DNA from: JBNKFQ01 sp050289385
Lineage (GTDB): Bacteria > Pseudomonadota > Gammaproteobacteria > Pseudomonadales > Porticoccaceae
DNA: 33,227 bases
Assembly (NCBI GenBank): GCA_050289385.1
Contig: JBNKFQ010000342.1
Location: forward strand, 1 to 33,227
Direction: 5' to 3'
Below the pieces are notes generated by a model. The model searched no databases. It saw only the letters and a program-made list of their open reading frames with translations, and had not been told where the DNA came from. Of this stretch, positions 8,997 to 16,708 are shown one piece after another (position 1 is the first letter of the stretch; the number at the start of each line of letters is the position of its first letter). The translations under genes were made by a program, and so were the position numbers.

Positions 8997-9609
8997 CACC
9001 CTGCCCCTGCGTTTGCTCTTTGCGATGTTTGCGATTATCCCGCTGCGCCGCTTCGCGCAACTTGACGATGGCGTTCGCCACATACTTTTCAATCTGCTTG
9101 GTGGACACTCCCATTTCGCGGGAAATTTCCCGGTAACTCAAACACTTGAGGCGGCTCATCACAAAAGCCTTGCGCCAGGTCGGTTTGAGATTCTTGATCG
9201 CTTCTTTTACTCGCGACAGCTCTTCCACAGCCACCACTTGCACTTCGGGGGAGAGTTCGTAGACAGTTTCGCCAGCCTGCTCGCTGTGCCGGGCACAGTA
9301 GTCTCGCCGCACAGCACGGCGACGCTCCATATCGACAATCAGGTTGTTTGCGGCCGTGAAGATATAGGCGCGATTTTTGGCGTGGGTAGCCGCCAGGCGC
9401 TGTTCAAGCCCCTCCTTGCGGGCCAGGCGCGCAAATACCTCCTGCATCACATCCTCGATTTCTGCCTCGTCCCGCAACCGGCCGAACAAAAATGAACGCA
9501 AAGGCGCACCGTGGTCCCTGAACAATTGTTCAAGGGCCAGCTCCCGCTGGGTTGCAGAGCTTTTTGTGCGGCGACCAAAGTCCACTACATTGCTCTTTTT
9601 TTGCACCAT
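8986..9609 (-). CDS. ECF sigma factor 2
   Basis: This is a 207-residue ECF sigma factor when started at the ATG at 9609 (MVQKKSNVVDFGRR). The open frame continues upstream to 9795, but that part translates a 7-bp tandem array into repeated FQLPTSN units and is not credible coding sequence. Region 2 is at about 25-100 (DEAEIEDVMQEVFARLARKE, AYIFTAANNLIVDMERRRAV). Region 4 is at about 135-190 (LKPTWRKAFVMSRLKCLSYR, then EISREMGVSTKQIEKYV). It overlaps FecR2 by 11 bp. The 11-copy heptamer array lies about 85 bp upstream of the start, inside the likely promoter region. Its probable targets are its own operon and receptor 2. Confidence 0.92.
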   Translation of the reverse strand: MVQKKSNVVDFGRRTKSSATQRELALEQLFRDHGAPLRSFLFGRLRDEAEIEDVMQEVFARLARKEGLEQRLAATHAKNRAYIFTAANNLIVDMERRRAVRRDYCARHSEQAGETVYELSPEVQVVAVEELSRVKEAIKNLKPTWRKAFVMSRLKCLSYREISREMGVSTKQIEKYVANAIVKLREAAQRDNRKHRKEQTQGQGDER

Positions 9610-9694
9610 AACGGCCACTTCGGAGGTTCTCTTGCAGCTACCCTGTATTCTAGACGCATCAGGGAAAGACAGCCCTACTGTTTCTGAATGGGGA

Positions 9695-9771
9695 GTTGGA
9701 AGTTGGAAGTTGGAAGTTGGAAGTTGGAAGTTGGAAGTTGGAAGTTGGAAGTTGGAAGTTGGAAGTTGGAA
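9695..9771. repeat. Eleven-copy 7-bp tandem array (GTTGGAA)
   Basis: Eleven perfect copies of GTTGGAA span 77 bp and end in an extra GT. The array lies upstream of sigma2. The complement of the unit, TTCCAAC, also occurs in the short array at 22189-22223. Confidence 0.97.
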
Positions 9772-9823
9772 GTAATGATAATGACGCCAAAACAACGACC
9801 ATTGTCATTAGTTATTGTTACAC

Positions 9824-9886
9824 CACTGCTGCCCCATAAATTCGGCGCCAGGCCGGAGGCATTGACCGGACTGCGATTTTCAAGAC
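9824..9886. repeat. Half copy of the 15217-15440 inverted-repeat element
   Basis: These 63 bases align without gaps to 15217-15279, with only a handful of substitutions. Both start CACTGCTG and end TTTTCAAGAC. Only the left half is present. It forms the 3' boundary of the broken beta-propeller remnant at 9886-10255. Confidence 0.85.
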
Positions 9887-10255
9887 GGATTTTCCATCCC
9901 GAGACACACCCATCATACGCCAGAGACCGTCGTTATTTATCGTTGCGACTTTCCTTTCTTTGTAATTCTCGCTGGCGCGCGCCACATAAATGCCGCTATC
10001 ACCATTGTCATGTTCTGCGGACGCATAAACAATAAAAGAACCATCGCGACTCCAGATAGGTGCATCTGTTGACGCCATTGCCGTGAGAGACCAGTTGGTC
10101 TTTGCCATCTTTGCGCATGAATACCCGCCAACGCTCACCGCCCGAGCATCAGAGAATCCGGCTTGGGCGCAATGGCATCTTCGGTTGCAGCCAGTGCTCC
10201 CGAGCTAATTACAGAAACAGCACAAACCACAAAACCCGACAGGGCTATTTTTCAC
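9886..10255 (-). pseudogene. Frameshifted remnant of an exported PD40/TolB-like beta-propeller protein
   Basis: Three consecutive stretches in three frames together resemble one protein. From about 10250 down there is a signal-peptide-like segment (IALSGFVVCAVSVISSGALA) preceded by GTGAAAAA at 10255 in another frame. Next comes GERWRVFMRKDGKDQLVSHG in a second frame. A third frame then gives APIWSRDGSFIVYAS and GIYVAR, typical of PD40 (WD40-like) repeats. The frame then enters the half repeat at 9824-9886, which supplies the stop. I read this as a decayed gene truncated by the repeat. The rest of the gap 9774-10423 holds an operator-like repeat (10262-10313) and a terminator (10381-10410). 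Confidence 0.6.
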
Positions 10256-10261
10256 AAGTGA

Positions 10262-10313
10262 AATAGCATACTCTATAGCATACAAATCAAGCAAATTGTT
10301 ATTCTATGCTATT
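10262..10313. promoter_or_regulatory. Operator-like direct and inverted repeats
   Basis: ATAGCATAC occurs twice 12 bp apart (10263-10271 and 10275-10283). AATAGCATA (10262-10270) has an exact inverted partner, TATGCTATT, at 10305-10313. The sites lie directly upstream of the beta-propeller remnant on the minus strand, in AT-rich DNA. They suggest a binding site for a dimeric regulator, now probably orphaned. No regulator gene is next to it. Confidence 0.45.
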
Positions 10314-10380
10314 GAATACTCTCTCGCTCCATACCACTATCGCACGTTAAATAATTTTTTATATAAATGTTTACTCAGAC

Positions 10381-10410
10381 AAAAAAGACCGCTAATAAGC
10401 GGCCTTTTTT
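10381..10410 (-). terminator. Rho-independent terminator of receptor 3
   Basis: A CCGCT/AGCGG stem with an AATA loop is extended by flanking A6 and T6 runs, so it can work in both directions. It lies 14 bp beyond the receptor 3 stop codon. Confidence 0.85.
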
Positions 10411-10423
10411 AATTGGATAATAT

Positions 10424-12922
10424 TTAAAAATCAAAGGATGCAATAATACCGACCGTCCTTGGAGTTTGTGGGCGAGCACGACCACCATTTGTATTCGGAG
10501 CTATTGGAAACACATAGGTATCATCATTCAAAATATTTTTTGCATACAGATCAACGGAAAAGATGCCAAAATCAACACCTGCATTTAAATCAAACAATAT
10601 ATAATTATCTGACTTCAAGTCGATTGCAGAACGAAAATCTGTATGAGTTCCCGAGGTATACCTAAAGCCACCTCCAAGATGTGCATCCAGATCACCTAGC
10701 ATAAATTCATACCGCACGGTAGTCGATGCAGTCAATTCAGGCAGGCTAGGCATTCTCGCTCCTTTTTCTGCTGGAATTTGTGAGTCCTCTTCCGCCACTA
10801 CACTGTATGCATAGGCGACACCAGGTTGAATGCTAAGATTTTCAACAGGTCGCCAAATCAGGCTGACCTCAAAGCCGTGGGCCTCAATGTCAGACTCCGC
10901 ATTAGCTAGCGTTGAAAATAGCGACTGATTGTTTCCAAATGGTAACGTCAGCTGAGCCTGGAAGTCCGTCCAATAGTTATACCAAAGAGCGACATCGTAA
11001 ACCAACTCCCCGGATAGAATTTCACCTTTAGCACCTATCTCATAACTCCAATGTTCATCAGACCGGACAAAAGGCGCAACATCTTCTCCTGTAGCAGGAT
11101 TAATAAATGGTATGTTTGAAGTAGCAGGACGATATCCACTCGCAATCCGTGCATATAAAGAGATATTCTCATCAAAACGATACCTTGTGTTAAACATAAA
11201 AGCACTCAGTTGCTCTTTGTGCATTTGCAGACCATCAGAATCCCCCCAAACCTCCGAGTACACTTCCTGTTCCAAAGCAGTCTTCACACGAGCATGCCTG
11301 GCACCGACGGTGACATCAAAATCTGGCGTGAAATAATAGGTCAGATTGCCATAGACTGCTTGTTCTTTATACAACGTGAGCACATCAAAATCATAAAAGA
11401 TGAAACCTGTTGGCTCTATATCATAACCTCCAAGCTGCGATTCCTCTTCATCATCATAGAAGTAACCCAAAATCCACTCCACTTTACCACCTGTTTCCGA
11501 AACCAATCGTACTTCATGAACCAGCTTTTCAGCCTTGTTATCGAGAGCACCAATTATCGATGTCGTAGTCCCTGCCGGATTACCTTCCAAAGAATCAATA
11601 AACGACCCCAAACGAACCACTGCTTGCGATTGATAATTTTGCCCGGTTTCGACCTGACTTACCCCCCAGCTAAAATTTGCCCACCCCAAGTCGTACTCCA
11701 GGGTGGCGTTATACACATCGGTAGGAGCATCGTAATAGTTTTGCCTCAAGTCCTTTGAGGCATACGCTGAGTTGCCGCCAAGAAGCGGGGCTCCACTGGC
11801 CAAATCGTAATACACCATCGAGGTTTCATCCCATTCTGTAACGTCTGAAATTATCTTTGCACGAAAACTCAGGCGGTCAGAAGCCATAAAATACAGGTCA
11901 GCCGAGTAACCTTCACTCCAGGTGTTGTTAATGTCCTCCTCAAAAACGTCACCGGTGGCAACATCAACCCCATCAATAAACCCGGCGAATTCTTCGCGAA
12001 ATCCACTTAGAGTGATACCCAGGCGATCTTCCAACACAGGTATGCTGACCTTCGCGTTATACAGCCTATTGAGACCTCCATCCGCGGTATTGGAAAAATC
12101 TATCGACGCCTTGGCTCGAAATTCATCCAGAGTGGGTTTTCTTGTCACATAACGAATTGCCCCACCGACGGAAGTAGAACCGTATAAGGTCCCCTGAGGC
12201 CCCTTTAAAACCTCAATACGCTCAACTTCACCCAGCAAGCCATCATAAAAAGTTACACCTGCTCGACCAAAATACATGTTAGAGCTTAGGGGAACATCGT
12301 CCACATAAACAGCAACCGGGCTGTTGCCAAGAGTTGTTAAACCTGCACCTCGTGCTGTAATGAAATTGCCAAATTTTCTGTTGCCGCCATACTTGTTCAC
12401 ATAGTTAATACCTGGCGTATAGGCAATGACATCTTTAACATTATTGAGTCCGGCGCTCAGGAACGTTTCAGTGTCCACAACACTGATACCCATAGCCACA
12501 TCTTGGATATTTTCTTTGCGTTTTTGTGCAGTAACGGTAATTTCTTCAATTGATGATGAGCGTTCAATATCACGCTGTCGGTCAACATCGCCCTCCACCG
12601 CTTTGTCGGACTGAGTTACCACATAACTACCATCTACTTTTTGCTCAAATACCAAACCAGAATCAGCCAGCAGTTGGTTCAATGCCGCTTCGGGTGTCAT
12701 CCGCCCTTCAATGGCTTGCGCAATCTTGTTCCGCAGGATTTCTGGCGCGGCAAAAATAAAGATATTAGCCTCAGACGAAAGCTCGACAATCGCCGTATCC
12801 AGCGGACCAGACTCTATGGAAATCTTTCGAGCAGGTTGATCAGCGAGTGCTGTTGCATTCATCAGACAGGCGCTTGTCAGTGCAATTGCCGTACTCATAC
12901 GGCCAGCCTTGTTAACAGTCAT
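10424..12922 (-). CDS. TonB-dependent receptor 3 with N-terminal STN signalling domain
   Basis: This is an 832-residue outer-membrane receptor. A signal peptide covers about residues 1-27 (ending ATALA). The STN domain is at about 31-104 (ARKISIESGPLDTAIVELSS). The TonB box is at about 126-132 (EEITVTA). The plug is at about 138-262 (DVAMGISVVD, RIEVLKGPQGTLYGSTSVGG). The barrel C-terminus reads RTVGIIASFDF. It is clearly less similar to receptors 1 and 2 than they are to each other and resembles the large family of receptors with the QKRKENIQDV linker. AGGGG precedes the ATG. FecR3 and sigma3 lie upstream in the same direction, but a 380-bp gap with an 11-copy heptamer array separates them. 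The substrate is unknown. Confidence 0.95.
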   Translation of the reverse strand: MTVNKAGRMSTAIALTSACLMNATALADQPARKISIESGPLDTAIVELSSEANIFIFAAPEILRNKIAQAIEGRMTPEAALNQLLADSGLVFEQKVDGSYVVTQSDKAVEGDVDRQRDIERSSSIEEITVTAQKRKENIQDVAMGISVVDTETFLSAGLNNVKDVIAYTPGINYVNKYGGNRKFGNFITARGAGLTTLGNSPVAVYVDDVPLSSNMYFGRAGVTFYDGLLGEVERIEVLKGPQGTLYGSTSVGGAIRYVTRKPTLDEFRAKASIDFSNTADGGLNRLYNAKVSIPVLEDRLGITLSGFREEFAGFIDGVDVATGDVFEEDINNTWSEGYSADLYFMASDRLSFRAKIISDVTEWDETSMVYYDLASGAPLLGGNSAYASKDLRQNYYDAPTDVYNATLEYDLGWANFSWGVSQVETGQNYQSQAVVRLGSFIDSLEGNPAGTTTSIIGALDNKAEKLVHEVRLVSETGGKVEWILGYFYDDEEESQLGGYDIEPTGFIFYDFDVLTLYKEQAVYGNLTYYFTPDFDVTVGARHARVKTALEQEVYSEVWGDSDGLQMHKEQLSAFMFNTRYRFDENISLYARIASGYRPATSNIPFINPATGEDVAPFVRSDEHWSYEIGAKGEILSGELVYDVALWYNYWTDFQAQLTLPFGNNQSLFSTLANAESDIEAHGFEVSLIWRPVENLSIQPGVAYAYSVVAEEDSQIPAEKGARMPSLPELTASTTVRYEFMLGDLDAHLGGGFRYTSGTHTDFRSAIDLKSDNYILFDLNAGVDFGIFSVDLYAKNILNDDTYVFPIAPNTNGGRARPQTPRTVGIIASFDF

Positions 12923-13072
12923 GCTACTTTGTCCCCTTTTTTGATCGTGACAGGTCAGTGAGTGGCAGCAAAGTATTTTTACACCTCTACTTTGCCTTCG
13001 CGGGACAGACGATTTACCTCAAAAAATTTTCCAGAAAATTTCAATTGTCATAACAAATTCATACAACGCTTG

Positions 13073-13151
<79 letters not shown>

Positions 13152-13260
13152 CACAAAACTATATAAGCTCTCAGCTACAACAATTTTTACGTAGCTGCCA
13201 GACCACACCATATGATCCAGGAATTCGTCCACCATTACTGCCAAACCTGACGCGGTTTTC

Positions 13261-13295
13261 ATCGAACGTCGAACGTCCAACATCGAACGCCCAAC
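13261..13295. repeat. Five degenerate heptamers (consensus NYCSAAC)
   Basis: Five successive 7-mers read ATCGAAC, GTCGAAC, GTCCAAC, ATCGAAC, GCCCAAC. They are inverted relative to the 13073-13149 array, with about 111 bp between the two, and abut the 3' end of FecR3. Confidence 0.9.
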
Positions 13296-13302
13296 CCTGG
13301 AC

Positions 13303-14409
13303 TCACCACTCAAACGATTTGCGTTGAATCAGAATCGTATTATCCAAACGCTTGACAATCACCGGCCGCACGGCCTCAAGACCAGTAAGCAACTTGTCGG
13401 TTTCGTCGACTCGAATTGCCATGGTAACTGGAATAGCACCCAAATCAGCGCTGGCCAACAAGATTTTCACTTGCCGAAAGCGGTTAATTTCCGCCAGCAC
13501 ATCATCAAGTCGTGCATCGAGATAGATCAGCCGTCCCTCACGCCAGGCCAACAATCTCTGCGGATCGAAACTCTGCGGTTGAGACAACCGGCCATCTGGC
13601 GCAACACTGGCCTGCTGACCTGCACTCAAACGTACCGGTAATTGTTTAACCACCTGTCCAGGACTCGCGACTTCCACCGCTCCCTCAGTCACAGAAACCC
13701 GCACGCCTCCAGGACCACGCTTAACATCAAAAGCTGTGCCGATCACACGTATTTCACCTGCAGCTGCGCGTACGCGAAAGACTCGTTCAACATCTGCCAC
13801 CACTTCAAAATACGCGTTACCCTTGAGCAGTTCGACATGGCGTTCTTTGTCTGTAATGCTCATAACCAGACGGGAATCCCCGCTTAACGTCAATTGCGAA
13901 CCATCGTCCAGGGTAAAGGTTTTAATCTCGGCAACAGCGGTTACGTAGTCCGTAGGCGTGACGCTATTAGGTACTAACCACCAAACGCCAATTGCGATAA
14001 CGAGCGAAGCCGCCACCGCACTGATAGCAGCCAACAGGCGTTTACCAGAACCCGCTTTATCGCCACGCGAGCGACGTTTGTTCAGGGTAACCACCTGAGA
14101 AGCTGAATATTCAGGCTTGTCAGCAGTTACCTTATCGCCCGTTTCTGACGGCAGGACCTGAAACAGCCCCTCACCGCCAAACATGGACAGGTCACGCCAA
14201 TCTTGTTCTATGGCGGTGTATGCACGCAGGTTTACATCCGCGACGTCCAGCCACCGGGAAAACTCGCCTCGCCCCTCATCTGTCGCCTCACCCGAATAAA
14301 GGTACAACAACCACTCATAAGCCTGATCTTCAGGACTACCCGACTGATTTTCCGGCATTTTCGGACTACCCTGCGACAAATGACTTACGTTGTTGGGCTT
14401 GTTGACCAT
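13303..14409 (-). CDS. FecR-type anti-sigma / sigma regulator 3
   Basis: This 368-residue inner-membrane regulator has a DUF4880-like N-terminus at about 27-75 (AYEWLLYLYSGEATDEGRGE), a membrane span at about 124-146 (LLAAISAVAASLVIAIGVWW), and a FecR domain at about 155-250 (FTLDDGSQLTLSGDSRLVM, LLKGNAYFEVVAD, VIGTAFDVKRG, VTEGAVEV). A DUF4974-like C-terminus follows (LIYLDARLDDVLAEINRFRQ). It starts 20 bp after the sigma3 stop. The first 20 residues are low-complexity and the start could be internal (ATG at residue 18). It is the presumed partner of sigma3 and receptor 3. Confidence 0.92.
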   Translation of the reverse strand: MVNKPNNVSHLSQGSPKMPENQSGSPEDQAYEWLLYLYSGEATDEGRGEFSRWLDVADVNLRAYTAIEQDWRDLSMFGGEGLFQVLPSETGDKVTADKPEYSASQVVTLNKRRSRGDKAGSGKRLLAAISAVAASLVIAIGVWWLVPNSVTPTDYVTAVAEIKTFTLDDGSQLTLSGDSRLVMSITDKERHVELLKGNAYFEVVADVERVFRVRAAAGEIRVIGTAFDVKRGPGGVRVSVTEGAVEVASPGQVVKQLPVRLSAGQQASVAPDGRLSQPQSFDPQRLLAWREGRLIYLDARLDDVLAEINRFRQVKILLASADLGAIPVTMAIRVDETDKLLTGLEAVRPVIVKRLDNTILIQRKSFEW

Positions 14410-14429
14410 AACTGTTTCCGCTGTTCCCT

Positions 14430-15059
14430 TTACTCTGTCTCGGCCTTATAGATCTTTATAACCTTGCGCATAGCAATCAGTGCCGCCTTGAGCTGGCGGG
14501 AAATATCCGCCTGACTCCAGCCTGTTTCCGCCGTAATTTCCTGATAGGTTTGCCCCAAAAACCGACTGCGAACCACGATTTCCCGCTGTTTGTCCGACAA
14601 ACCTTCCATCCGTTGCACGACAACCTCTAATTGCTCTTGTGCCAGAGAGACGCTTTCCGGCGAAATTTCTTCCAATTCGCCACCACGGCTATGAATTTCG
14701 TGGTCGATAAAGCGGCGAGTGCGCTCCAGCCAGCGCACAGTTTCAATGGAAGCATTGATGGCCGTTGCATAAAGAAAAGATTTGGGATACCGAATGTTTT
14801 CAACGTCCTTCATGGCTGCCAGCTTGCTAAACGCAGTCTGCGCAATGTCTTCCGGCTCCGGGGGACCGGCGCCGTAACGTTGTCTTAACCAGCCAACCAG
14901 GTCACTCCGGCAAGATTTGTATAGCTCTTCGATAAATTTATGTCTTGCGCGTTTTTCATGTTTGGCCGTCACGGGTTTGTCTGAACTGCCTTCCTCCGTG
15001 CCCTCGTCACAGCGGGATTTGCTCGGCTGTTGCGCCTGTGTATCGCTCTTCGGGCTCAA
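14430..15059 (-). CDS. ECF sigma factor 3
   Basis: This is a 209-residue ECF sigma factor. An unusual charged, probably disordered N-terminal extension of about 40 residues precedes region 2 (about 42-112, with GAGPPEPEDIAQTAFSKL and YPKSFLYATAINASIETVRW). Region 4 is at about 145-200 (MEGLSDKQREIVVRSRFLGQ, then TYQEITAETGWSQADISRQL). The GAGPPEPED motif is shared almost exactly with the truncated sigma fragment at 20729-20962, so the two belong to one subgroup. FecR3 follows 20 bp downstream. Its likely targets are this operon and receptor 3. Confidence 0.92.
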   Translation of the reverse strand: MSPKSDTQAQQPSKSRCDEGTEEGSSDKPVTAKHEKRARHKFIEELYKSCRSDLVGWLRQRYGAGPPEPEDIAQTAFSKLAAMKDVENIRYPKSFLYATAINASIETVRWLERTRRFIDHEIHSRGGELEEISPESVSLAQEQLEVVVQRMEGLSDKQREIVVRSRFLGQTYQEITAETGWSQADISRQLKAALIAMRKVIKIYKAETE

Positions 15060-15216
15060 TGGGATTCCCCACCTGCAAATTTCAGCATTCGTGCCGGGAC
15101 TCTAGAACAATAGTGTTTTAATAATATGAACTAAATTTGGCGTGGCAGTCAAGCGTGGTCAAGAGACTCCATGCAGGAAATTGATATTTTCCTCATCCTG
15201 GCAATAGCTGCTAATT

Positions 15217-15440
15217 CACTGCTGTCCCATAAATTCGGCACCGGGCCGGAGGCATTGGCCGGGCTGTGGTTTTCAAGACCGTATGCAGCATGAATGCTGC
15301 ATACGAGCCCCCACGGACGGGTTTAAGGCGTGTCTTGAAAACCGCAGTCCGGTTGATGTTTCGATATCGAAGCCCGATCTGCAAACCGCAAAAAACAACA
15401 AACCCTGGCAAATACACATTCATTTTGTGGGACAGCAGTG
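15217..15440. repeat. Small inverted-repeat (MITE-like) element
   Basis: Terminal inverted repeats CACTGCTGTCCCA-N-AAA lie at 15217-15233 and, inverted, at 15424-15440. A second, internal pair of about 21 bp lies at 15259-15279 and 15332-15352 with two mismatches. A perfect 11-bp hairpin (GTATGCAGCAT and complement, 15281-15304) has a 2-nt loop. No transposase is encoded. A half copy is at 9824-9886. No flanking target duplication is obvious. The rest of the gap 15060-15565 holds the sigma3 upstream region, where I see nothing specific, and the terminator at 15532-15559. Confidence 0.75.
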
Positions 15441-15531
15441 GTCAAAAATATTTCCTGCAGGTGGTAGGGCAATGTGGTTTCCTATGCATTGTATCTATAT
15501 ATGAATGGCACTTGTTCAAGACAATCAAAAC

Positions 15532-15559
15532 AAGTTTGGGCCCGATCGGGCCCAAACTT
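15532..15559 (-). terminator. Terminator of the LVIVD/YVTN operon
   Basis: A perfect 28-bp palindrome, each half AAGTTTGGGCCCGA in sense, lies 7 bp beyond the YVTN gene. On the minus strand it is followed by a T-rich stretch (GTTTTGATT). Confidence 0.85.
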
Positions 15560-15565
15560 TTCGCG

Positions 15566-16708
15566 TTAATCCATTTTCCAAAAATCAATTCCCGACGCCT
15601 GTTTTCCAACGTCAATGGAAGCTCTTAACGCGTATGTTTGCAGATCAATTACATCGACGCTTCCCGGTTGGTCCTGAACTCCCTCGACAGAAACAAATGC
15701 AAAACGGTTATCAGGGCTTACCGTTACGCCGTGAGTAATTTTTCGGCTGGCAGAAATACTGGCGAGCTCTCTGCCTGCATCAATATCCCATACGGCTACC
15801 GAGTTATCAGGCTTGCAAGTCGCCAGCAATTTTTTTCCATCGGCAGTAATTGCCAGGTTATAAGGCCCTTTTTGCGTTTTAAATCGCCGGATAATTCGCC
15901 AGTCTTTCAGACTGACTTCTGCAACCTGATCAGCACCCTGAAGAGCAACATAGACAAAAGGTTTACTCGGATGGGGTTGCACCCAGGTTGGCTTGGCAAG
16001 CGCCATTTTGTGCATATTGTGATTACCAGTGGCATGGTGAGCTGACGGTTGCTCAAGGCCTTCGGCCAGGTTCAATTTGCGCCCCATCGCAAGTTTCATT
16101 ACATCAATTTCGTAGAGCGTGTCATCCATCATGCCAACCGAATAATGGAACTTTCCATCCGGACTGGCTCGCGAACCATGAGGCATAATACCCTGGTCTA
16201 TTTTGGCAATTTCAGTCATGGCTACGGTGTCAATAACCGATACCGTACTGGGCACCATATCACCATGCAAATTAAAATTGACTGCGAACATTAAGCCGGT
16301 AGTGTTGCTAATATCCATGGTGGCGGGGAACAAACCTGCCTGTACATCGTTAATCGCAACATCATCACCCGTCTCGTATTTGAATACATGGCCATAGGGC
16401 AAGCCATGGGCAATGGAGACATACCAGTGCCGTCCATCAGGTGCAACGCGAATGCCATGAGGCCCTTCAATTTCCGTTGGGAAAATACCAACATCAATTT
16501 TTTTGACTACTTCACCGCCGTTTGGACCAAATTTCACCAGAAATACTGCATCGTCTGATTCCGCGGCGACATAAACATAGTAGTCATTAACTACCGGGGC
16601 TCCAATATCATCAGGCGCTCTGCCTTCATTACTGGCGTTAGATGCAGAGATCAGCGACATGGCAACCAGCGCCACAATCGGGGCAAACCATTTTCTACTG
16701 TTAATCAT
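15566..16708 (-). CDS. Exported YVTN-family beta-propeller protein
   Basis: This is a 380-residue protein when started at the ATG at 16708 (MINSRKWFAPIVALVAMSLI), which begins a good signal peptide ending near NASNEG. The longer frame to 16828 adds 40 residues lying inside the preceding gene. Repeats of the YVTN/surface-antigen beta-propeller type run through the protein: YYVYVAAESDDAVFLVKF, HGIRVAPDGRHWYVSIAHG, HGSRASPDGKFHYSVGMMDD, YNLAITADGKKLLATCKPDN, HGVTVSPDNRFAFVSVEG. It is probably periplasmic. The start overlaps the stop of the upstream LVIVD gene by 8 bp, so the two are coupled. No catalytic residues are recognised. A binding or scaffolding role is plausible but unproven. Confidence 0.9.
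   Translation of the reverse strand: MINSRKWFAPIVALVAMSLISASNASNEGRAPDDIGAPVVNDYYVYVAAESDDAVFLVKFGPNGGEVVKKIDVGIFPTEIEGPHGIRVAPDGRHWYVSIAHGLPYGHVFKYETGDDVAINDVQAGLFPATMDISNTTGLMFAVNFNLHGDMVPSTVSVIDTVAMTEIAKIDQGIMPHGSRASPDGKFHYSVGMMDDTLYEIDVMKLAMGRKLNLAEGLEQPSAHHATGNHNMHKMALAKPTWVQPHPSKPFVYVALQGADQVAEVSLKDWRIIRRFKTQKGPYNLAITADGKKLLATCKPDNSVAVWDIDAGRELASISASRKITHGVTVSPDNRFAFVSVEGVQDQPGSVDVIDLQTYALRASIDVGKQASGIDFWKMD

Noticed and set aside
9610..9795. N-terminal extension of sigma2 with FQLPTSN repeats
   Set aside because: It is a translation of the 7-bp tandem array, and the family-like start is at 9609.
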